Source of the DNA: Terribacillus saccharophilus
GTDB lineage: Bacteria; Bacillota; Bacilli; Bacillales; Amphibacillaceae
Reading direction: 5' to 3'
DNA length: 64,000 nt
Assembly (NCBI RefSeq): GCF_002272745.1
Contig: NZ_NPBD01000014.1
Location: 1 to 64,000 of the forward strand
Under the pieces are notes generated by a model, which saw only the letters and a list, made by a program, of their open reading frames with translations, did not search any database and had not been told where the DNA came from. The position numbers and the translations under genes are program-made. The stretch's first letter is position 1, and the number at the start of each line of letters is the position of its first letter. This document shows, piece after piece, positions 17,872 through 27,467 of this stretch.

Positions 17872-20800
17872 TTATGGCAGATTGGTTTCGAATGTAAAGC
17901 TGCCGGACTCTGCTTCCAAGGAAACTTCTCCATTTTTATGTTCCTTGAAGGTAACACCAGCTGCCTTATGAATCGGTTTTCCATTAATTCGAACCGATTT
18001 TGTATCTTTTGCCGGGATTGTGATTGTCGCTGTCGTATTCGACGGAATGACAGCATCATAGCTGAAGGCTTGATTGTCAACTTTCCAGCTGCTTTCAATA
18101 CGGCCATACATGGAATCGACATGTCCCTTCGCCCATGTCATCACCTGATCCGGATCCGGCGTCGGCTCGAGCAGGAAATGCTTGAAGCCTGGGTGATCTG
18201 GATCTCGTTTGATTCCTAATGATTCTTTGTACATCCATGCTCCAACTGCACCGAACGAATAGTGGTTGAAGGAATTCATGCTGTTATTGCCGCCAAAACC
18301 GTCTTCTTCTGTATAAGAGTTAAGTCGTTCCCAAATTGTCGTGGCACCATTTTCCACCGAATATAGCCAGGATGGGTAGGAGGTCTGCTGCAGCAGGCGA
18401 TAAGCGATGTCATCGTGACCATGGTCAGAAAGTGCTTGGCTGATTGCTGCCGTTCCAATGAAACCTGTCATGAGAGAGTATTCTGGACGCTCCTTACCCA
18501 AGTCATCCGTATTCTTCCTCTGGACTGCGGCTGCTAGATGATCAGCTGCAGCTTCTGCATTGGTCTCATTCAATACGTTGAGAGCCAAAGGTACGGCATA
18601 GGAGGCTTGACTATCCGAAATGGAACCGTCAGATTTCAATGTCCTTTTCGTATCCGGATCAATGAACTTTTCATTGAAGAATTGTTTGCGTTCTTCGTAG
18701 CGTTCCCAGTAATGTGCTGCATCGTCATCATTACCAAGAATTTCTGCTGTTTTCGCCATGATCTCTAAATCATACACATGATACGCCGCCCAGAGGAAAG
18801 CATTTTCTGTCTTACTGTTTTCAGGGCTGAGCCAGTCACCTAAAGGACCTTCGTTTATCAATCCTGTTGTTGCATTCACTTTTGTATCCAGATAATCGAC
18901 ATATTGTTTCATGCTGTCGTAATGTTCCTGCAGAACAGTTTCATCTCCATATTGCTGGTAAGACTGCCACGGGACAGTTAGACCGGCGCTTCCCCACAGG
19001 ATACCACCGAAGCCAGGGCCGATTGGTGTTACGTCGGAATAACGCCCGTCAGCACGCTGCAGATCTCGGTTAGCCAGATTATGCCTGCGGAGGAACTGGT
19101 TCACGTTATCCATATAGGTGGCTGTTTCCGAGAAAACGGATATATCGCCATTCCACCCCATGCGTTCATTTCGAGCAGGTGTGTCTGTCGGGATAGAGAG
19201 GAAGTTTCCGCGCATGCTCCAAGTTATGTTTTCCCAAAGCTTATTCACAGTTGAATTGGATGTCTCGTAGCTGGAATCAATATCATGAATGGAGCTGATC
19301 ACCAATCCTTTCACATCCTTGAGAGCAGGTGCTTTTTCTACACCGGTAATCTCGATATAGCGATACCCATGGAAAGTGAAACGAGGCTGGATCGTCTGGT
19401 TACCCTTTTTCGTTACATACGTATCTTGAACCAAAGCTGCGCGCAGATTTTCCAGCATGAGCATACCGGTATTCTCACCAGAGTCTTCGCTGTCTGGGTA
19501 AAGCATTTCGGCATAGCGCAAGGTAATCTTCTCATCAGCTTTCTGTTTCTTCAGATTGATTTGCGGTACGCCGACCATATTTTGACCCATATCATATACA
19601 TATACGCCTGGTCGGACTTCTTCCATGCTTTTTGCTGTCAATGTATCGACAATCCGGGCGTTTTCTCCGACCTGTCCCGTAATCTGCATATCACTGTAAT
19701 CCAGATTCCCGGCAGTTGTCGTTTCATCTAACGGCACTTCAACAGCCTGTTTCCAATTCTTTGGCTTAAAGCCAGCTTTGCTCCAATTCTTCATTTCTTT
19801 ATTTGCATCGTACACTTCCCCTTGGAAGAAGCTGCCGTAAACGAGCGGTCCATCTGTCGTGTACTTCCAGTCAGGGTTCGTTGTTATGGTTTCTGTTGTG
19901 CCATCTTCATAGGTGATAACGAGCTTTGCCAAAAGGGAATTACGATCGCCGAAATAGTTCCAGTTTTCAGTCGTGAATGTGCTCGCACCGCTCCACCATC
20001 CTTCTCCCAGCATGGCTCCGAAGGCATTGGTCTTACCAGACTTAAGCTGATCTGTCACATTATAGGTTTGGTACATTTGTGTTTTGTTGTATTGAGTTAA
20101 ACCTGGATTGAAGTAATCTTCTCCGACGCGTTCCCCATTCAGATAGAGTTCATATACCCCTCGAGCTGTAGCATACAGTCTGGCATCTTTGATTTTCTTC
20201 TTATCTGTTTTAAATTCGGTTCTTAGCAGCGGAGTAGAATGCTCACTCGGGTCTGCAACAGCAAAGACGCCTTTGTTGCCACCAGAAACGTTATATGCAC
20301 CTGATTTAACAGTTACTCCTTTTGATTTGGCAAAGATGCCTTTATAATTCTTCACTTTTGTATCTTCTTCAAAAAGAGTATTGGATGGTTTGCGGTAGTT
20401 CGTTACGTTTAGATTAGTGAAGCTTGCCTGCTGCTTCTTATCAACTGAAAATCCAATTTCGGACAGCATTGGAAATGCGATGTAATTACCACCTGAGCCG
20501 ATAGGATTCACATTAAAACCATTTTCGGGAGTGATTCGGTTTTCCCCATCTATGAATATATGGAAGACACCTGAATTTCCCCAAAGTGAAATGTCATGTT
20601 TTTGATATTTATTCGTATGATTGATTAAATCCCGAGAGATAACAAGTTCTGTAAATGGTTTATCTGGATCATCTTTCGGCTCATAGCCCGCACGATAGAC
20701 TAGCAGCTTGGCATTCCCGGAATCCTTTTTTACTTCTGAAACATCCAGTTCGAATTCTACATAACTCTCATTCAAACCATTTTCGATATTGTACATGTTT

Positions 20801-21408
20801 TTATCTTTATCCATCAGTCTTGGATCATTTGCACCGAGGATGAAGCTGGCTCTTTCTGTGTTGGTCTTTTTATCCAGTTGTAAGCTGTAATGTACTTTAT
20901 ACACATTAAAATAATGTGCTTGGAGCACCATGTCACCTGCTTCGGTACCGATCCATTCAGCGCCGTCCCAAGCAGAAATATCTGTATCCAATAGTCCTGT
21001 TTCAAACCAGCTGTCGGCTGTTGACTTCTTGCCGTTTTCGTTCCACACGGAAACTGACCATTCATAACGAGTAGCAGGTTTTAGTTCTTTTCCGTCATAT
21101 TGGATAGCAACAGACTCATCAGAATGCTGTTTCTTTGTATTCCATACAGTTTTTCCTTCCGGATCCTTCACTATAATCTGATAAGCTTTTTGTTTTGCTC
21201 CTTGGTGATCAGCTTTCATTTGCCAGCTGAAGGTAGGGTTTGGATTGTCCAAACCAAGCGGTGTTGAACTGAAATCTGTTAAAAGATTAATAACTTCGAC
21301 TTTCTGTTTCTGGGCATCTACAGGACTGGAAACAAAGGGTAGAAACGAGGTTAGGACTAGGAGCAGTGAGGTAACCCACACAATACGACGATAAAACCGG
21401 GTCTGCAT
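17872..21408 (-). CDS. Secreted alpha-L-rhamnosidase, GH78
   Basis: 1178 residues with signal peptide (WVTSLLLVLTSFLPFVSSPVDA). It begins with an Ig-like Bac_rhamnosid_N module (PTFSWQMKAD..., about 45-140). A jelly-roll insert follows, then the family's beta domains and an (alpha/alpha)6 catalytic barrel. Catalytic acidic residues are visible in DTPARNERMGWNGD (about 738-752) and in IWERLNSYTEEDGFGG (about 1023-1038). It removes terminal rhamnose from pectin or plant glycosides outside the cell. ATG follows AAAGGAGGAATCGT. A perfect cre site lies upstream. The insert, reading like a laminin-G/LamGL carbohydrate-binding unit (roughly 150-350), makes it longer than simple GH78 enzymes. Confidence 0.9.
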   Translation of the reverse strand: MQTRFYRRIVWVTSLLLVLTSFLPFVSSPVDAQKQKVEVINLLTDFSSTPLGLDNPNPTFSWQMKADHQGAKQKAYQIIVKDPEGKTVWNTKKQHSDESVAIQYDGKELKPATRYEWSVSVWNENGKKSTADSWFETGLLDTDISAWDGAEWIGTEAGDMVLQAHYFNVYKVHYSLQLDKKTNTERASFILGANDPRLMDKDKNMYNIENGLNESYVEFELDVSEVKKDSGNAKLLVYRAGYEPKDDPDKPFTELVISRDLINHTNKYQKHDISLWGNSGVFHIFIDGENRITPENGFNVNPIGSGGNYIAFPMLSEIGFSVDKKQQASFTNLNVTNYRKPSNTLFEEDTKVKNYKGIFAKSKGVTVKSGAYNVSGGNKGVFAVADPSEHSTPLLRTEFKTDKKKIKDARLYATARGVYELYLNGERVGEDYFNPGLTQYNKTQMYQTYNVTDQLKSGKTNAFGAMLGEGWWSGASTFTTENWNYFGDRNSLLAKLVITYEDGTTETITTNPDWKYTTDGPLVYGSFFQGEVYDANKEMKNWSKAGFKPKNWKQAVEVPLDETTTAGNLDYSDMQITGQVGENARIVDTLTAKSMEEVRPGVYVYDMGQNMVGVPQINLKKQKADEKITLRYAEMLYPDSEDSGENTGMLMLENLRAALVQDTYVTKKGNQTIQPRFTFHGYRYIEITGVEKAPALKDVKGLVISSIHDIDSSYETSNSTVNKLWENITWSMRGNFLSIPTDTPARNERMGWNGDISVFSETATYMDNVNQFLRRHNLANRDLQRADGRYSDVTPIGPGFGGILWGSAGLTVPWQSYQQYGDETVLQEHYDSMKQYVDYLDTKVNATTGLINEGPLGDWLSPENSKTENAFLWAAYHVYDLEIMAKTAEILGNDDDAAHYWERYEERKQFFNEKFIDPDTKRTLKSDGSISDSQASYAVPLALNVLNETNAEAAADHLAAAVQRKNTDDLGKERPEYSLMTGFIGTAAISQALSDHGHDDIAYRLLQQTSYPSWLYSVENGATTIWERLNSYTEEDGFGGNNSMNSFNHYSFGAVGAWMYKESLGIKRDPDHPGFKHFLLEPTPDPDQVMTWAKGHVDSMYGRIESSWKVDNQAFSYDAVIPSNTTATITIPAKDTKSVRINGKPIHKAAGVTFKEHKNGEVSLEAESGSFTFETNLP

Positions 21409-21723
21409 ACGATTCCTCCTTTATAGTGGTTGATGATAATACTGTAAGGTACTCCTTTCCGTGCATGAGAGGAGACAACTCCGACAGCAGCACAATATTG
21501 TTAACGCTTACATTATTAGATTCTACTGTATCCTAGCTCATATTTAGAGGGGGCATTTCTTAGTTATGGGGGAGAATCATAAGGTGTTAGAAAGAAATTA
21601 ATGGAAAAAAACCTAGGCGTCAGTACTCGATCCTTTGTCTCTTGTAGCATCCCATCATAATTCATACAATTGAATAATTCATTTATATAAAGTATTTGAA
21701 AGACTTAGTATGGAGGGATAATT
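21409..21723. other. Divergent intergenic region, rhamnosidase / M20
   Basis: This 315-base region holds leader and promoter sequences for two divergent genes and the cre operator at 21499-21512. I see no further gene. An AT-rich stretch at 21660-21700 probably carries the promoter of the M20 gene, but no clear -35/-10 pair stands out. Confidence 0.6.
21499..21512 (-). promoter_or_regulatory. cre operator (CcpA) before the rhamnosidase gene
   Basis: Read on the minus strand, TGTAAGCGTTAACA matches the cre consensus TGWAANCGNTNWCA at every position. It lies 91 bases before the start codon, so repression in the presence of preferred sugars is likely. Confidence 0.8.
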
Positions 21724-22902
21724 GTGGAATTAAATAAAGTTATATTAGAAGCTACTGACGTACACAAACAACATCTATTGGAATGGAGAAGACATTTGCA
21801 TGCGAACCCGGAGCTTTCTTTTCAGGAGGAGCACACATCACAGTTTGTTTACGATACATTAGCGAGTTTTGGGAATCTGGAGCTGAGCAGACCAACAAAG
21901 ACGAGTGTCATGGCAAAACTAAAGGGAGCAAAACCCGGAAAAGTAATTGGCTTCCGAGCAGACATGGATGCCTTGCCGATACAAGAAGAAACGAACCTGC
22001 CTTACGCTTCTAAGGTTGATGGTGTGATGCACGCATGCGGTCATGATGCGCATACTAGCATATTACTTACAGCAGCAGAAATACTAAGCAGCAAGCAACA
22101 AGACTTAAGTGGAGAAATCCGCTTCTTCTTCCAGCACGCAGAAGAGCTATTTCCTGGCGGCGCAAAGGAAATGGTAGAAGCAGGCGTCACGGATGGAGTG
22201 GATATGGTGTTTGGGCTGCATGTTGCATCTCAACTGCCGCGCGGTAAGGTTGGTGTCATCTATGGACCAGCCACATCCAATTCCGATCAGTTCCAATTGA
22301 CTGTAAAAGGTAAAGGCGGTCATTCTTCTCAGCCTGATAAAACAGTGGATCCAATTGTTATAAGTGGTCAGATCATCACCAATTTGCAATCGGTTGTCTC
22401 ACGGATGACTAGTCCAAATGAAGAGCTGGTCGTTTCTCTCACTACTTTGCAGGCTGGAGATGCAGTAAACGTTATTCCGAATGAAGTGCATATCGGAGCA
22501 TCACTGCGTTCGCTCAAGCAAGATGTACGGAAGAACGCGATAGATGCCATTGAGCGTATGGTGAAAGGCATAACAGAAGCGAATGGTGCTGCATATGAAC
22601 TGGATGTCACGTATGGTTATGATTCTGTCATCAATGAAGAGAAAGCTACTGCAATAGCAGAGCATGCACTTAAGCGAAAACTTGGAGAGGACGCAGTCCT
22701 TCATGGCAGTGCAATCATGGGAGGCGAGGACTTTGCCGCCTTTGCAAATGCTGTTCCTGGATGCTTTGTTTTTGTCGGTGCCAAGGAAGATGCAAATCCA
22801 TCCCCTGCACCTCATCATCACCCGCAATTCCGAATTGAGGAAGAAGCAATGCAGGATGGTGTGCAATTCTTTCTCGGTATTGCAGAGGATCTTGTTTTTT
22901 AA
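21724..22902 (+). CDS. M20D amidohydrolase (hippurate/N-acyl-amino-acid hydrolase type)
   Basis: 392 residues, GTG start behind GGAGGGATAATT. Motifs of the M20D branch: RRHLHANPELSFQEE, GFRADMDALPIQEE, MHACGHDAHT, FFQHAEELFPGGA and the late metal ligand His in APHHHPQF. Enzymes of this group cleave N-acyl or aromatic amides of amino acids, releasing a free amino acid. The next M20 gene is a close paralogue (about two-thirds identical by eye), suggesting tandem duplication. A terminator separates them. Confidence 0.85.
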   Translation: MELNKVILEATDVHKQHLLEWRRHLHANPELSFQEEHTSQFVYDTLASFGNLELSRPTKTSVMAKLKGAKPGKVIGFRADMDALPIQEETNLPYASKVDGVMHACGHDAHTSILLTAAEILSSKQQDLSGEIRFFFQHAEELFPGGAKEMVEAGVTDGVDMVFGLHVASQLPRGKVGVIYGPATSNSDQFQLTVKGKGGHSSQPDKTVDPIVISGQIITNLQSVVSRMTSPNEELVVSLTTLQAGDAVNVIPNEVHIGASLRSLKQDVRKNAIDAIERMVKGITEANGAAYELDVTYGYDSVINEEKATAIAEHALKRKLGEDAVLHGSAIMGGEDFAAFANAVPGCFVFVGAKEDANPSPAPHHHPQFRIEEEAMQDGVQFFLGIAEDLVF

Positions 22903-22903
22903 G

Positions 22904-22930
22904 GAGGAGTCATTGAACTCCTCTTTTTTT
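22904..22930 (+). terminator. Terminator
   Basis: Short stem GAGGAGT / ACTCCTC followed by a run of T residues. Confidence 0.7.
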
Positions 22931-23119
22931 TATAGCTTCTTTACGTTACCTCTACTGACATAAAAACATTTTATAACTAGTTGAAAACTTTGTTTTTATT
23001 AGAATTATTGAATTGATATTCATCTTGGGTCTTTTATGCAAAACTCAGTAGTGTTATGATAGTTAGCATATGAATTTTCTGAAATGTTTAATTATTTTAA
23101 TTATTGGAGGAGAGATCTT

Positions 23120-24301
23120 ATGCTAACGAAACAGACCGAAATTGAATTGTCCAATGAACAGGTAGAAGAGATTGTCAGCTGGAGAAGGTATTTGCATCAG
23201 CACCCAGAGCTATCTTTTCAAGAGTATAAGACTTCAGCCTTTCTTTATGAAACATTGTGCACTTTTCCTAATCTAGAAGTGACAAGACCTACAGAAACGA
23301 GTGTATTGGCAGTACTTAAGGGTGCGTATTCTGGTAAGGTGATCGGCTTCCGGGCTGATATGGATGCCTTGCCGATACAGGAAGAAACCGGTCTTCCTTT
23401 TGCATCCGAAAACGAGGGTGTCATGCATGCTTGCGGACATGACGGACATACAGCTATCTTGCTTGGGGTCGCGAAAGCGTTAAGTGCAAAGCAGGAAAAA
23501 ATTCATGGCGAAATTCGCTTCTTCTTCCAGCATGCAGAAGAGCAGTTACCAGGAGGCGCCAGAGAGATGGTTGCAGCCGGAGTAACAGAAGGCGTGGATT
23601 ATGTGTTTGGTTTGCATCTTTCTTCTCTTACGCCGGTAGGTCAGCTGACGATCACACCGGGTGCTGCTACATCCAATTCGGACATGTTCCACGTCACGAT
23701 TAAAGGAAAAGGAGGTCACTCTTCTCAGCCGGAAAACACGATTGATCCAGTCGTGACAAGTGCACAAATCATCACCAGCCTGCAGACAGTCGTTTCCCGT
23801 ATCACAAGCCCGAAGGATGAATTGGTTGTATCTGTCACAACTTTACAAGCAGGCGATGCTGTCAATGTCATTCCGGAACAAGTGAAAATGGGGGCGTCCG
23901 TTCGCTCTTTCAGTCAAGATGTACGAAAACGAGCAGTCGAGGCAATCGAGCAGATCATAAAAGGTGTTTCCGAAGCAAATGGCTGCCAATACGAATTGAA
24001 CTACACGTACGGCTATGACTCAGTTATGAATGATACGAAAGCTACTGCTATTGCTGTTGAAGCTATTCGTCGCAAACTTGGCGAAGGGGCATATGTAGAA
24101 AGTGAGGCAATAATGGGAGGCGAAGACTTCTCCGCTTTCTCGAATGTTATCCCCGGCTGCTTTGTTTTCGTAGGCGCTTGTTCTCTAGAGAATCAGACAC
24201 CAGCTCCGCATCACCATCCGAAATTTCTTATCGACGAAGCGGCGTTGGCGGATGGGGCGAATATGTTCCTTGCTATTGCTGAAGACATGGTGCTGGAATA
24301 G
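23120..24301 (+). CDS. M20D amidohydrolase, paralogue of the preceding gene
   Basis: 393 residues from the ATG at 23120 (ATTGGAGGAGAGATCTT upstream); 12 further residues in frame upstream lack a ribosome binding site. Same motifs as the upstream enzyme: RRYLHQHPELSFQEY, GFRADMDALPIQEE, MHACGHDGHT, HAEEQLPGGA, APHHHPKF. Substrate specificity probably differs slightly, because the N-terminal and lid regions diverge most. It is followed 64 bases later by another hydrolase gene with no terminator between, so these two likely share a transcript. Confidence 0.85.
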   Translation: MLTKQTEIELSNEQVEEIVSWRRYLHQHPELSFQEYKTSAFLYETLCTFPNLEVTRPTETSVLAVLKGAYSGKVIGFRADMDALPIQEETGLPFASENEGVMHACGHDGHTAILLGVAKALSAKQEKIHGEIRFFFQHAEEQLPGGAREMVAAGVTEGVDYVFGLHLSSLTPVGQLTITPGAATSNSDMFHVTIKGKGGHSSQPENTIDPVVTSAQIITSLQTVVSRITSPKDELVVSVTTLQAGDAVNVIPEQVKMGASVRSFSQDVRKRAVEAIEQIIKGVSEANGCQYELNYTYGYDSVMNDTKATAIAVEAIRRKLGEGAYVESEAIMGGEDFSAFSNVIPGCFVFVGACSLENQTPAPHHHPKFLIDEAALADGANMFLAIAEDMVLE

Positions 24302-24365
24302 GGGGATCTGATTTCTTATAGTCATAGCCAGTATTCTAGAATAAACACTTTAAGGAGGCTGTAAA

Positions 24366-25619
24366 ATGGACAAGCTTATTCGCAATGGTATCGTAATTGA
24401 TGGAACTGGAAAGGTGATAGAGGATGCTGTCATTGCAATCAAGGGAGATCGTATAACTGCAATTGGGCCTGCTTCTGACTTCATAGGTATCGATGCCAAA
24501 GAAGTCATCGACGCGCAAGGCGGCTATATCCTGCCAGGTTTGATCGACACGCATGTGCATATGATGATGGAGATTAAGGATGTACGAGAATCACTTATCA
24601 CCCCTTTCTCCATGCGTTTCTATGAAGCATTAACCTACATGAAGCGAACACTTGATGCTGGCATCACAACAGTAAGAGATGCTGGTTATGCTGACCTAGG
24701 CGTGAAGCAGGCTATCGAAAATGGCCTAATTAGCGGACCGCGTATGCAAATCAGTGTCAATCCACTGACGATCACAGGAGGCCACGGTGACAATTGGATG
24801 GTATCCGATATGGATATGACTAATAAAGCTTATCCAGGCTTTCCATCTGGAATTTGCGACGGTCCGGAGCAGGTACGTCAGAAAGTCCGGGAGATGCTGC
24901 GGGCAGGTGCGGATATCATTAAAGTACATGCGACCGGAGGTGTCATGAGTCCGACAGATCATCCAGAATTTACCCAATTCTCTATGGAAGAGCTGCGCAT
25001 CATTGTAGAGGAAGCCGCTTATCGGAAGGGGCGTAAAGTGATGGCGCACGCCCAAGGAGCGGAAGGTGTGAAGCAAGCGGTCCGAGCTGGCATCCATTCT
25101 ATCGAGCATGGTATCTTCCTTGATGATGAGGCAATCGAGCTCATGCTGGAGCATGGTACGTACCTTGTTCCAACACTGCTTGCCCCTGTCAGTGTCGTGG
25201 AAGCAAGTGAAGCGAACGAGAGCATGCCTGCGTATGCAGTTGATAAAGCAAAGGAAGTAATGGAAATTCATCAGCAGAGCGTAGCAAGAGCATATGAGGC
25301 CGGTGTCAAAATTGCGATGGGTACCGATGCAGGCGTAATGGCACATGGCACTAATCTGCGAGAGCTGGCACTGATGTGTGACATCGGTATGAGTCCGATG
25401 GAAGCAATTATTGCAACTACTAAAGTAGCTGCAGAATGCTTAGGCTGGGAAGATAGAATCGGAACAGTAGCTGAAGGGAAATTAGCAGACTTAATCATTG
25501 TTCAAGAAAATCCTTTGGAAAATATCGCTTCCCTGGGTGATACGAGTAATATAAAGACAGTCATGCAGGGCGGAGAGCTGAAGAAGCAGCTATCTGTGGA
25601 GACGAGCATACCGAATTAA
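24366..25619 (+). CDS. Metal-dependent amidohydrolase (imidazolonepropionase/prolidase-like)
   Basis: 417 residues of the amidohydrolase superfamily. Metal ligands: HVH in LPGLIDTHVHMMM (about 60), the Lys in DIIKVHATGG (about 180), His in VMAHAQG and SIEHGIF, and the Asp in IAMGTDAG (about 320). This layout is found in imidazolonepropionase-like and Xaa-Pro/Xaa-Arg dipeptidase-like enzymes. It probably cleaves a cyclic amide or a dipeptide. It follows the M20D pair and precedes a DASS transporter; the exact substrate is unknown. Confidence 0.82.
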   Translation: MDKLIRNGIVIDGTGKVIEDAVIAIKGDRITAIGPASDFIGIDAKEVIDAQGGYILPGLIDTHVHMMMEIKDVRESLITPFSMRFYEALTYMKRTLDAGITTVRDAGYADLGVKQAIENGLISGPRMQISVNPLTITGGHGDNWMVSDMDMTNKAYPGFPSGICDGPEQVRQKVREMLRAGADIIKVHATGGVMSPTDHPEFTQFSMEELRIIVEEAAYRKGRKVMAHAQGAEGVKQAVRAGIHSIEHGIFLDDEAIELMLEHGTYLVPTLLAPVSVVEASEANESMPAYAVDKAKEVMEIHQQSVARAYEAGVKIAMGTDAGVMAHGTNLRELALMCDIGMSPMEAIIATTKVAAECLGWEDRIGTVAEGKLADLIIVQENPLENIASLGDTSNIKTVMQGGELKKQLSVETSIPN

Positions 25620-25625
25620 AGTCAG

Positions 25626-25652
25626 ACAGCGGGGAATTCCCGCTGTTTTTTT
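25626..25652 (+). terminator. Terminator
   Basis: Stem ACAGCGGG / CCCGCTGT with a T tract. Confidence 0.85.
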
Positions 25653-25727
25653 GTGCAAATATTTGACAGAACAACCTGTAGTTTAATAGTCTTAACATGT
25701 AATTTTATTTACTAGCTTACTGTTATA

Positions 25728-25741
25728 TGTAAGCGCTTAAA
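25728..25741 (+). promoter_or_regulatory. cre-like site before the DASS transporter
   Basis: TGTAAGCGCTTAAA fits the cre consensus with one mismatch (A for C at position 13) and lies 18 bases before the start codon. Confidence 0.5.
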
Positions 25742-25759
25742 TTAGAAGGAGGCGATTGG

Positions 25760-27415
25760 ATGAAATCTAATATGCTGTCGGTATGGAATGGACTATGGAA
25801 TGCACATGACAGAACCAAGCGACTGCTGCTGTTCGCCGTACCAACCTCAAGGAATGCAGCGTCAAAAAAGTCCTCTGAAACATCAGGAACTTCTGGTAAA
25901 GCACCTCGACCGTACAAACGCCCTCAGTTAGTTGGATTGTTTTTAGGCCCTCTATTGTTTCTCTCTGTTATTTTGTTTTATTACCCCGAAGGATTAAGCT
26001 ATGAAGGACGGATGGTGTTGGCTACGACATTGTGGGTAGCGACATGGTGGATCACGGAAGCTATTCCAATACCAGCTACTTCTTTGTTACCGCTTATCCT
26101 CCTGCCAATTACACAAGGTCTAGATGGAGACACTGCTGCTTCAAGTTACGGAGATCCTATTGTGTTCCTTTTTCTTGGTGGTTTCCTGATAGCAATGGCG
26201 ATGGAAAAGTGGAATTTGCACAAACGGATTGCATTAAATATTATCAGTGTTGTCGGAACGAGTACCTCACGGATCGTACTTGGATTCATGATTGCAACCG
26301 GTTTTCTTTCCATGTGGGTATCAAATACGGCGGCAGTTATGATGATGCTTCCGATTGGGACAGCTATTATTTATCAAGCTAGTCAAGCTGCCAAAGCCAG
26401 CAAGCAGGATATCAAAGAAGACAATCAGAAATTCGAAAAATCACTTGTCTTCGCGATTGGATATGCGGGTACGATAGGTGGCCTAGGGACGCTGATCGGA
26501 ACACCTCCAAATATTATCCTGGCGGCGATGGCAAGTAGTTTATTCGGGGTAGAAATTTCCTTCGGCGGATGGATGCTGATTGCCTTACCGATTGTTATCG
26601 TCCTTTTGTTTTCAACATGGTTTTATCTGACAAAATTCGTTTTCCGAATCAAGATGAAGGAATTGCCGGGTGGAAAAGAGCTGATTCTTAAGCAAAAACG
26701 GGATCTGGGCAAGATGTCGTTCGAAGAAAAAGCTGTGCTTGCCGTGTTTACATTTGCTGCATTCATGTGGATCAGCCGCACCTTTCTTTGGCAAGAGGAT
26801 GCTGTCTTGGAGATCATCGCTATTCCGGGTATCAGTGATACGACTATCGCAGTCTTAGCAGGTGTAATATTATTCCTCATACCCAGCATCAACAATAAAG
26901 GAGAGAGAATCCTAGATTGGAATGTGTCGAAGGAATTGCCATGGGGTGTACTGCTGCTCTTCGGAGGGGGACTGGCGATAGCTGCTGGTTTCACAAGCTC
27001 CGGTCTATCCCAATGGATTGGAGAACAGCTAACGGTGCTTAACGGCTTTAATATCCTCCTTATCGTCATCATTTCAACCACACTGGTATTGGCGTTGACG
27101 GAGATCACCTCTAATACTGCGACGGCTACGATGATTCTGCCTGTTATGGCTTCATTAGCTTTGGCTTTGAATATACATCCGTATGCCATCATGGTTCCTG
27201 CAGCAATGGCTGCTAACTGTGCTTTCATGCTGCCGGTCGGAACACCGCCGAATGCTATCATATTTGCAACTGGCAAAATTACAATAGCAGAGATGGTCAG
27301 GATAGGTGTTGTGCTTAACATCTTCACCCTGATACTACTGATACTAGGAGTCTTTGCGCTTGTCGGTCCGCTATGGGGACTTGATTTGAACATGTATCCT
27401 GAATCTTGGAAATGA
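25760..27415 (+). CDS. DASS/SLC13 sodium-coupled anion (dicarboxylate) symporter
   Basis: 551 residues, ATG behind GAAGGAGGCG. After an unusual soluble Ser/Lys-rich N-terminus of about 55 residues come a dozen hydrophobic segments. The two symmetry-related SNT signatures of the family are present (WVSNTAAVMMMLPIG and ITSNTATATMILPV), each followed by a GTPPN loop. Such proteins import di- or tricarboxylates, sulfate or acidic amino-acid derivatives with Na+. Its place behind three amidohydrolases suggests that it imports their substrate or an acidic acyl-amino acid. Confidence 0.85.
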   Translation: MKSNMLSVWNGLWNAHDRTKRLLLFAVPTSRNAASKKSSETSGTSGKAPRPYKRPQLVGLFLGPLLFLSVILFYYPEGLSYEGRMVLATTLWVATWWITEAIPIPATSLLPLILLPITQGLDGDTAASSYGDPIVFLFLGGFLIAMAMEKWNLHKRIALNIISVVGTSTSRIVLGFMIATGFLSMWVSNTAAVMMMLPIGTAIIYQASQAAKASKQDIKEDNQKFEKSLVFAIGYAGTIGGLGTLIGTPPNIILAAMASSLFGVEISFGGWMLIALPIVIVLLFSTWFYLTKFVFRIKMKELPGGKELILKQKRDLGKMSFEEKAVLAVFTFAAFMWISRTFLWQEDAVLEIIAIPGISDTTIAVLAGVILFLIPSINNKGERILDWNVSKELPWGVLLLFGGGLAIAAGFTSSGLSQWIGEQLTVLNGFNILLIVIISTTLVLALTEITSNTATATMILPVMASLALALNIHPYAIMVPAAMAANCAFMLPVGTPPNAIIFATGKITIAEMVRIGVVLNIFTLILLILGVFALVGPLWGLDLNMYPESWK

Positions 27416-27467
27416 TTTTGATGGGAGTCTGCCAATGGCGGGCTCCTATTCAGTGAAGGAGATTATT

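Noticed and set aside
24726..25346. 206-codon minus-strand frame
   Set aside because: Antisense shadow of the amidohydrolase gene.
26623..27435. 270-codon minus-strand frame
   Set aside because: Antisense to the DASS transporter; the long frame follows from codon bias of the real gene.
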